Assembly (NCBI GenBank): GCA_016715245.1
Contig: JADKAS010000007.1
Span: 171,564 to 235,563, forward strand
Direction: 5' to 3'
From: Saprospiraceae bacterium
GTDB taxonomy: Bacteria > Bacteroidota > Bacteroidia > Chitinophagales > Saprospiraceae
Length of the DNA stretch: 64,000 nucleotides
Part shown: positions 58,231 to 64,000 of the stretch, one piece after another
Numbering within the stretch: position 1 is the first letter of the stretch
Layout of the letters: each line of letters begins with the position of its first letter
Translations under genes and position numbers: made by a program
The notes under the pieces: model-generated
Databases searched by the model: none
What the model saw: only the letters and a program-made list of their open reading frames with translations
What the model was told of the DNA's origin: nothing

Positions 58231-60129
58231 GTGAAAAACATTATTTTGCCGGTTTTGGTATTGATGTTATTCTTTACCGAAACACTTACATCACAGCCTT
58301 TACCTGACAGGTATCACAGTATGGTTTTTACCAACTGGACAGAAACGACAGATATCACTTTCAGTACGGGTGTCCCAAGACCAAATCCGGGCGGTGGCTT
58401 TTACGAATGGATTACCGGATATCCTTTGAATGTGAGAGAATATCAGACGACAGCGGTCAACCTTAAAATGAATATTTTTACACCGACGGGTGATACTTTA
58501 TCGAAAAGACCGGTCATCATTATTGCATTTGGTGGTGGGTTTTTATCCGGGAGTAAAGACCACTGGAGTATACGTCTTCTGGCCCAAAATCTGGCGAAAA
58601 GAGGATTTGTCACTGCCGTCATTGATTATCGTTTGGGAATGAATATTTTCGACGATCAGCTCGCAATGAGAGCCGTTTACAGAGGACTGCAGGATGGAAG
58701 ATCCGCTGTGCGTTTTTTTAAGGCGGATGCAGCCGGTGCTAATATATTCAGGGCAGATCCACAAAATATTTATCTGGGTGGCCATAGTTCAGGAGGATTC
58801 ATTGCACTTCACAACGCCTACCTTGACACAGATTCTGACCGCCCTGTTTCCACAAGGGTGTGGAATCAGAACGGCATTCAGATCCCGGATCTCCTTTCCC
58901 TGGATAGTGTAGGCAACAACCGCAATTTTGACGGCAGGGCAAGAGCAGTATTTAGTTTGGCTGGGGCACTTGGTTATACAGAGTATATTGAAGAGAGCAC
59001 GGAGCCGCGAGTTACATTATTTCATAGCACAGATGATGAGACTGTCCCTTATGAATCAGGTGAGCCGTTCAGCAATCTCCTTTGGCTTGTTGTGGGATCA
59101 GATCTTCCGGTGGTATACGGCAGCAATCCGATTTCAGTACAGGCCACAAGTGTTGGTTTGGCGCACGATTTTCACTCCTACACCAATCGTGGCCACGGCG
59201 TTCATGAAAATGGTTCAAACAGCCTTCACGGTGATATTGTCCCCAAAATTTCGGATGGATTTTATGTAAACCTGCTTCGTCCGGCGCCTCTTGTTATTAC
59301 CGGAGATACGGTCATCTGCAATGATCAGTTGCAGCAGGAATATAAGACGAGGCAGGATTCGGCTGCATATTACGACTGGGCAATTATAGGGGGAAGTTTT
59401 ATCCAACATTCACCTTTTTCACCAGAAGTAGTGGTATTATGGAATGAAAATGCTCCGGTCAAATCGCTGAGCGTGACGCCATACAGTTATCACAGGGCCA
59501 GAGGGTTAACAAAATCAATTACCGTTGATATTCTTTTGAGACGCACCAACACCTGGACAGGAGGATCAGGACTATGGAATACTACTTCCGATTGGAGTTT
59601 GGGCATTAGCCCTGATGTTTGCCATAATGTGGTGTTCCCTGACCTGAGTGATCTCAGCCAGAATGTAACAATGGATAGTACAGCCCGGGTCAACATAAGC
59701 AAAATATACATCGGTCAGAATCAAAACCTCACATTGTTATCACCTTTGCGATTAGAGAATGCTTCAGGAATTGAGGTGGCCGGCCAACTTACCATTTCTG
59801 ACACTGTTGATATTTTGTCTGTTTACGATGCGGATCAGAACAGTTTGGAGGTGGCAGGAACTGCGGATATCACAACCAACGGTGTACTAAATATATCCCA
59901 GGCCACAGAACATGCAGTAAAGGTAGTAAACGGAGGAAATCTTTCCAATCACGGAAAGATGAATATAATGGCAGATAATCCAAATAATTTATTCCAGGAT
60001 ATTAAGATAGAAGGAGCCTTTACGAATTATGGAACACTAAGTCTCAGCCATCCTGACAAAGTGGTCATACATGTCACTGGCGGTGGAGTATTTACCAATG
60101 AAGGAATTATGGTGGTGAAAGAGGAGTAG
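58231..60129 (+). CDS. Secreted alpha/beta-hydrolase esterase with C-terminal beta domains
   Basis: A 632-residue exported enzyme starting at a GTG; signal peptide ends near TLTSQ. The hydrolase domain spans residues about 60-350 with oxyanion loop IAFGGGFLSGSKDHWS, RGFVTAVIDYRLG, and nucleophile elbow LGGHSSGGF (Ser near 187). The catalytic histidine is likely in TNRGHGVHENG. Residues about 352-440 form a PKD-like domain (DTVICNDQLQQEYKTRQDS); beyond that is a TWTGGSGLWNTTSDWS-type beta-solenoid region common in autotransported or T9SS proteins. There is no YPNP tail, so the sorting route is unclear. The substrate is unknown, most likely an ester of a polymer or lipid. Confidence 0.78.
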   Translation: MKNIILPVLVLMLFFTETLTSQPLPDRYHSMVFTNWTETTDITFSTGVPRPNPGGGFYEWITGYPLNVREYQTTAVNLKMNIFTPTGDTLSKRPVIIIAFGGGFLSGSKDHWSIRLLAQNLAKRGFVTAVIDYRLGMNIFDDQLAMRAVYRGLQDGRSAVRFFKADAAGANIFRADPQNIYLGGHSSGGFIALHNAYLDTDSDRPVSTRVWNQNGIQIPDLLSLDSVGNNRNFDGRARAVFSLAGALGYTEYIEESTEPRVTLFHSTDDETVPYESGEPFSNLLWLVVGSDLPVVYGSNPISVQATSVGLAHDFHSYTNRGHGVHENGSNSLHGDIVPKISDGFYVNLLRPAPLVITGDTVICNDQLQQEYKTRQDSAAYYDWAIIGGSFIQHSPFSPEVVVLWNENAPVKSLSVTPYSYHRARGLTKSITVDILLRRTNTWTGGSGLWNTTSDWSLGISPDVCHNVVFPDLSDLSQNVTMDSTARVNISKIYIGQNQNLTLLSPLRLENASGIEVAGQLTISDTVDILSVYDADQNSLEVAGTADITTNGVLNISQATEHAVKVVNGGNLSNHGKMNIMADNPNNLFQDIKIEGAFTNYGTLSLSHPDKVVIHVTGGGVFTNEGIMVVKEE

Positions 60130-60420
60130 AGGAGCATGGAAAAAATAAATTATTGATTAAAGTTATGATAATAATTATACTTAAACTTGATTTCAAAAAA
60201 AAAATATCCTAATAGATTAAGCCCAAATATTAAGAGTGAATTCCTCACTATTGATTAATGATTCATTCCCTAAATGTTTGATTTATACTTAAATGTAATT
60301 ATAGATAATAATTTTCGTAACAAAATTTTATTTATGTTTTATTTTGACCAATTTTGACTATTTTATTTTTTGGTTACCAATTCATTTAATTATATTTTTA
60401 CACTAAAATATTTTAATATG

Positions 60421-61655
60421 AAAATTTATTTATTTTTTTTGATGCTATTTATTAATTTAGTAGATGCTCAAAGCCAAAATTTAAGAAACAGGAGGGGGAA
60501 GTTGAAACGAAGGGGGTACAAGCTTTCCAAAGCTTTGGAGAGAAGGAAAAGAATTTCACAAATAAAAAGAATTATTCTTTTGAACCATTTCAGATATTAC
60601 TTTACCGAAGTAAAAATATTGAAACCCCGGATAAAAAAATTACTGAGGAAAACATTATCTATCAAATGGAAGCTTTAAATAAAGCTTTTAATAATGAAGT
60701 TGAAACCCCAAATCATTATTTAAAGAAAAAACAATCAGTACAAAAAAGGGTTTGGGTGCACGGAAATAAATTCAACTTTTTTTGAGAGAGGACGGTCCAC
60801 CAGGGGCAGTATTCAAAGTTTGAAAGGCCAGAGAGAAAGGGGGTGCCTTATTTGCCCCAATTTTAGTAATATCTGGGGTCAGATTTGGGCAGATACAAAA
60901 AGGGCGCAATATTTGAAGATCGCGGGGATTCACAATTGCCAGAGAGGAGCAGGAAAGAGGAATTGTCATTGGCTTTGATCATTTTGGACATAATTCCGGC
61001 AATCTTTTTGTAGTCAGGGGGGTATACATTGCACATTTAATGGGGAATTTTTTTGGGCGAGCCTTTGGGCGGGTTGGAATTGGGGGGGGGGCGGAGGGGG
61101 TGTACTCCTTCGCACAATACAGAAACTTTATTGTGCCTGCCACATACAGAAAGTATGGTGTTATCAACTGTCTGTTTTTTTGTAAACAGAAGGATGAACC
61201 GCAATTTTATGGACAATGTACCGGATGAATGTACTTCAATGTTTACATATGGGCAAATGGCCCGAATGCAAGCAATGTTGGGATTAAAAGGACCAAGGAG
61301 ATCATTTGTAGATGAAGCTTATTTTGGTTGTACCACAGTAAAAACAAATTCAATTTCAACGATTATTGAAAAAGACTCTTATATCAGGTTATATCCTAAC
61401 CCGGGGAATGATAAAATATTTTTAGAAGAAATTCAGGAAAATTTTTTTCAGTCCGAGAAGACATATAAAAGTATACTCATTTGGAGGGAGATTTTGGGAG
61501 GGGGAGTTTTGTCAAATAAAAAAGAGATTCATACACATTGATTGGTCAGCAGTTTATGTTTTTTGATCTTTGAAGGGAGATAAAGATTAAAAAAATGGTT
61601 CTGAAAAGAAAATTCTGCCAAATTAGTACTTTGAATAGTTGTAAGGTTTCGATCC
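60421..61655 (+). pseudogene. M43 pappalysin-like secreted protease gene, heavily disrupted
   Basis: Pieces in different frames follow the M43 pattern. From 60421 a signal peptide (MKIYLFFLMLFINLVDAQ), then, in another frame, KKITEENIIYQMEALNKAFN and NEVETPNHYL. Further along GIVIGFDHFGHNSGN, then RGVYIAHLMGNFFG where active members have HEXXH, then RNFMDNVPDECTSMFTYGQM and QAMLGLKG. It ends with IRLYPNPGNDKIFLE, the start of a T9SS tail that fades into the GC-rich block. HLMGN lacks both glutamate and the second histidine, so even the intact gene may encode a non-catalytic member. Several G runs (for example 61080-61100) and many frame changes suggest unreliable consensus rather than only decay. 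The 60130-60420 spacer is AT-rich and empty. Confidence 0.62.
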
Positions 61656-61663
61656 TGGGTAAA

Positions 61664-61840
61664 GGGCGGGGGGGGCCGCGGCCCGTCTGGGGGGCCCCCG
61701 CGCCCGCCGCCGGCCCCCGCTCCCGGGGGCGCCCGGGCGGCGGGCGCCCGGCCCCCGGGGCCCGCCCGCGTGCACCGGGGCGGGATGTCCCCGCCACCGC
61801 CCCGGGCCGCCGGCGGGCGCTGGCAGGGGCCGCCGGAAAA
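61664..61840. other. 177-base block of extreme G+C in an AT-rich region
   Basis: Over about 177 bases nearly every base is G or C (by eye about nine in ten or more), with poly-G and poly-C runs, against an AT-rich background. The left edge meets the fading T9SS tail of the M43-like gene and the right edge meets gldD in mid-gene. It looks like a consensus or assembly fault, and the open frames inside it should not be believed. Confidence 0.7.
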
Positions 61841-61843
61841 GGG

Positions 61844-62194
61844 GGCTATGGTGAAAGCGTCATTAACCAACTTGTCCAGGGTGTTTTCTTTTGAAATTTC
61901 GACGTAATTACAATGGACAGAAGCAAGTAGGGTATCAATTCTCAAGTCAAACCAGCAGTCGGACAATACCTTGTCCTGGAAAAATAAACTGTCTTTTTTG
62001 ATAATACCATATGCCGGATATTCAAAGGTAAAAGGGCAAGCCGGATTTTCGTATTTTGTATATTTTTTTTCGGGATAATTAACTTTCGGGTACATTCTGA
62101 TTTTAGGGCTTACCGATTCTTCTCCACATGAAAAAAAACAAAGCCCCAAATATACCGGCAAGACCCACTTTACTATATTTATATGAATTGACAT
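61844..62194 (-). CDS. gldD: Gliding motility lipoprotein GldD, C-terminus lost
   Basis: The minus strand starts MSIHINIVKWVLPVYLGLCF then FSCGEE, a lipoprotein signal with the lipid-bearing cysteine near residue 23. Then come KIRMYPKVNYPEKKYTKYEN, ACPFTFEYPAYGIIK and the family end of the reliable part, TLDKLVNDAFTIA. GldD proteins are about 190 residues; here reading after residue 117 enters the extreme-GC block and is meaningless. GldD is a periplasmic lipoprotein of gliding/T9SS function. It follows gldE by 12 bases in the conserved ssb-gldE-gldD order. Confidence 0.82.
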
Positions 62195-62206
62195 GGTATT
62201 TTTGCA

Positions 62207-63603
62207 TTAATTTTCAATGATTACACTAATCCTTTCAATTCGTTTTTTAGAAGTGGAGTCAATTCTTAGTGTTACACCATTATGAGAAATTTCCTGACCT
62301 ACATCCGGAATGGCACTCCACTTTTCCAGAAAAATACCGGCAACAGAATCCGTATCAGTTTTTATTTCATCAAAAAACTTGTGGAAACACCTATGACGCG
62401 GCACACGTCATTCAGCAGGGTTTTTCCCATCAAAAATATAGTGAGTTTCGCTGATTTTTTTGTATTCCACATCATCATCGCTGTCAAATTCATCTTTGAT
62501 ATCGCCCACCACTTCTTCCATAATGTCTTCTAAAGTGGCGATGCCGGCACTGCCTCCATACTCATCCACGATGATGGCCATATGCATTTTTTTAACCTGA
62601 AATTCTCTCAGCAATTCATCAATTTTTTGGATTCGGGAACAAAAAGAACGTTTTTGCGAATGAGTTTCTGCCATTCAAAATTTTCGTCTTTGTCCAGAAA
62701 TTCCAAAATATCTTTTACATACAATATTCCCACAATAACATCAAAATCATCTTCAAAAACAGGAAAACGGGAATACCCTGAGTCTTTAACGATTTTGAGG
62801 AGTTCTTTGAAATTGGAATTGACATCCACAGCGACCACATCCATACGGGTATGCATAATCTGTTTGGCAGAGGTGTCCCCAAAACTGACAATTCCTTTCA
62901 GAATATCCGCTTCATGGGTAGAATTTTCGGTTTTCGTCACGATCAGGTCAATGGCCGTATCTATATCTTCTTTAGAGGTATGGATATTGTTGGTATTGAT
63001 ACCGGATTCAATATATTTTGACAGTCGTACGAGCGAAGAACTTATTGGTCTGAAGACATAATCAAGAAATGTCAGCGGTCCCACCATGATATTGAGAATC
63101 GAGTTCTTATTATTTGTGGCCAGCATTTTTGGACCGGCTTCACCAAATAAGAGTAAAACAAAAGTCACTCCGATGACGGTTACCAAAAAATTAAAAATAT
63201 TTGCCACTATTTGTGCATCCAGACTACCCTGAAAAATGTTGTTGGACAACCATTCACCTGCGATAAGAAATTCTCCGTTGCCCAATAATAATTTGATCAT
63301 CGTATCAGCAATAAGAATGATTCCTATGTTGACGAGATTGTTGGATATCAAAATAACAGCAAGGAGATATCTGGGTTTTTCCTTCAGGGCAAGAATTTTC
63401 CGGGACCTTTCAGATTTTTCATTTTCGAGGGCTTTTACTTCATTTACATCCAATGAAAAAAAAGCTACTTCTGAAGCCGATATCAGGCCAGAGCACATCA
63501 GTAAAGTCACAAAAGAAATCAGTAAAAAAGACAGTTGCCCGGACATTTGTAAAACAAAATGTAAGGATAAATACAATAGTTCAGAGGGAGGGTCGAAGTC
63601 CAA
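62207..63603 (-). CDS. gldE: Gliding motility protein GldE (CNNM/CorC type), two frame breaks
   Basis: About 465 codons in three frames. The first part is the CNNM membrane domain (SGLISASEVAFFSLDVNEVK, LAVILISNNLVNIGI) followed by CBS domains (GFVSFGDTSAKQIMHTRMDV appears as GIVSFGDTSAKQIM, SGYSRFPVFEDDFDVIVGIL). A lost A in the six-A run near 62640 shifts to IDELLREFQVKKMHMAIIVD and EYGGSAGIATLEDIMEEVVG. An extra A near 62410 shifts to VIGVSTSFFDEIKTDTDSV and the final CorC-HlyC domain. Both breaks are in homopolymers and homology is continuous, so the gene is probably whole. GldE is a partner of GldD. Confidence 0.87.
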
Positions 63604-63643
63604 AATTTGGGTTTTAGTTATAAAATATGGATGACTTTATTCA

Positions 63644-64000
63644 TTAAAATGGAAGGTCATCAGCTCCACTATTTGATCCGCTGTCTTTGGGTAAAGAAGG
63701 AGTGTCATCCAGTCCGGGAGGAAATCCGGATTTTTGACCACTTACTTCTCTTTTTTCCAGCAGTTGTACATTGGAAGCTACTACTTCAGCCGCAGATCTT
63801 TCAATTCCGTCTTTGTCCTGATATTTTCTGTAGGTCATCTTTCCTTCAATGAACACAAGACTTCCTTTTTTTAACTCTCTTTCAGACTTTTCAGCCAGAT
63901 ATCTCCACACAACAATGTTGTGCCAATCAGTCACACTTTGCCAGTTGTCGTTTTTATCTTTATAGTTTTCATGTGTAGCCAAAGAAAAGGTTCCGACCTT
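63644..64000 (-). CDS. ssb: Single-stranded DNA-binding protein, N-terminus outside window
   Basis: The reading runs off the window edge with KVGTFSLATHENYKDKNDNW, then SVTDWHNIVVWRYLAEKSER, KGSLVFIEGKMTYRKYQDKD and a glycine/serine-rich tail ending in SGADDLPF, the acidic Ssb tip that binds repair proteins. About 20 N-terminal residues are missing. It coats single-stranded DNA during replication and repair. It precedes gldE, as in other Bacteroidota. Confidence 0.93.
   Translation of the reverse strand, partial: KVGTFSLATHENYKDKNDNWQSVTDWHNIVVWRYLAEKSERELKKGSLVFIEGKMTYRKYQDKDGIERSAAEVVASNVQLLEKREVSGQKSGFPPGLDDTPSLPKDSGSNSGADDLPF

Noticed and set aside
61546..61894. Open frames inside the extreme-GC block
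   Set aside because: Composition is Gly/Ala/Arg/Pro only and arises from G/C runs; there is no coding pattern and the block is probably an artefact.

Overview
The window looks like a chromosomal segment of an AT-rich Bacteroidota, most likely a Saprospiria- or Chitinophagia-like environmental lineage. The grounds are the promoter form TTG-N20-TAnnTTTG, type IX secretion (T9SS) sorting tails, the gliding/T9SS cluster ssb-gldE-gldD, a GLPGLI protein, several SusC/TonB-type and OMP_b-brl barrels, and many secreted repeat proteins. One tRNA gene (Asp) is present. I see no rRNA, CRISPR array, prophage or replication origin.

Layout. 0-3 kb: a hicB-hicA toxin-antitoxin pair cut by the edge, then the hmgA-hppD tyrosine/homogentisate operon. 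3.4-9.5 kb: two paralogous giant surface proteins with YadA-head-like repeats. 9.6-16.6 kb: a signalling cluster of three membrane sensor kinases (the middle one lacks its phospho-histidine and ATPase domain) and two LuxR/NarL-type response regulators. A near-identical promoter/operator block lies before both surface proteins, before the second regulator and at an orphan site, suggesting one regulon. 16.6-19.3 kb: a decayed T9SS tail, an AAA ATPase and a hairpin-bearing intergenic repeat array. 19.3-25.5 kb: an MbnP/MbnH-like operon and a broken sortilin-type propeller protein. 25.9-33.9 kb: a porin, DedA, a transposase scrap, cysE-cysM, an OMP/TonB-type barrel and a broken GLPGLI gene. 34-35.6 kb: a GIY-YIG gene next to one normal tRNA-Asp and five abnormal tRNA-Asp-like copies, four of which carry an added hairpin. 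35.8-42.6 kb: accA, a DUF6913-like gene, dapA and a peptide ABC importer (binding protein plus two permeases). 42.8-51.2 kb: secreted adhesin-like proteins flanking an ECF sigma factor and its membrane/barrel partner. 51.2-60.1 kb: tesB, a second OMP/TonB-type barrel, sdaA, yaaA and a secreted esterase. 60.4-64 kb: a wrecked M43 protease-like gene, a 177-base block of extreme GC content, then gldD, gldE and ssb on the minus strand.

Sequence quality matters here. At least ten frame breaks occur, mostly at homopolymer runs, in genes whose homology continues in another frame. Many are probably consensus errors from long reads, and the 60.5-61.85 kb stretch looks unreliable. Calls of pseudogene are therefore provisional. 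All functional assignments come from reading motifs; no database search was run.
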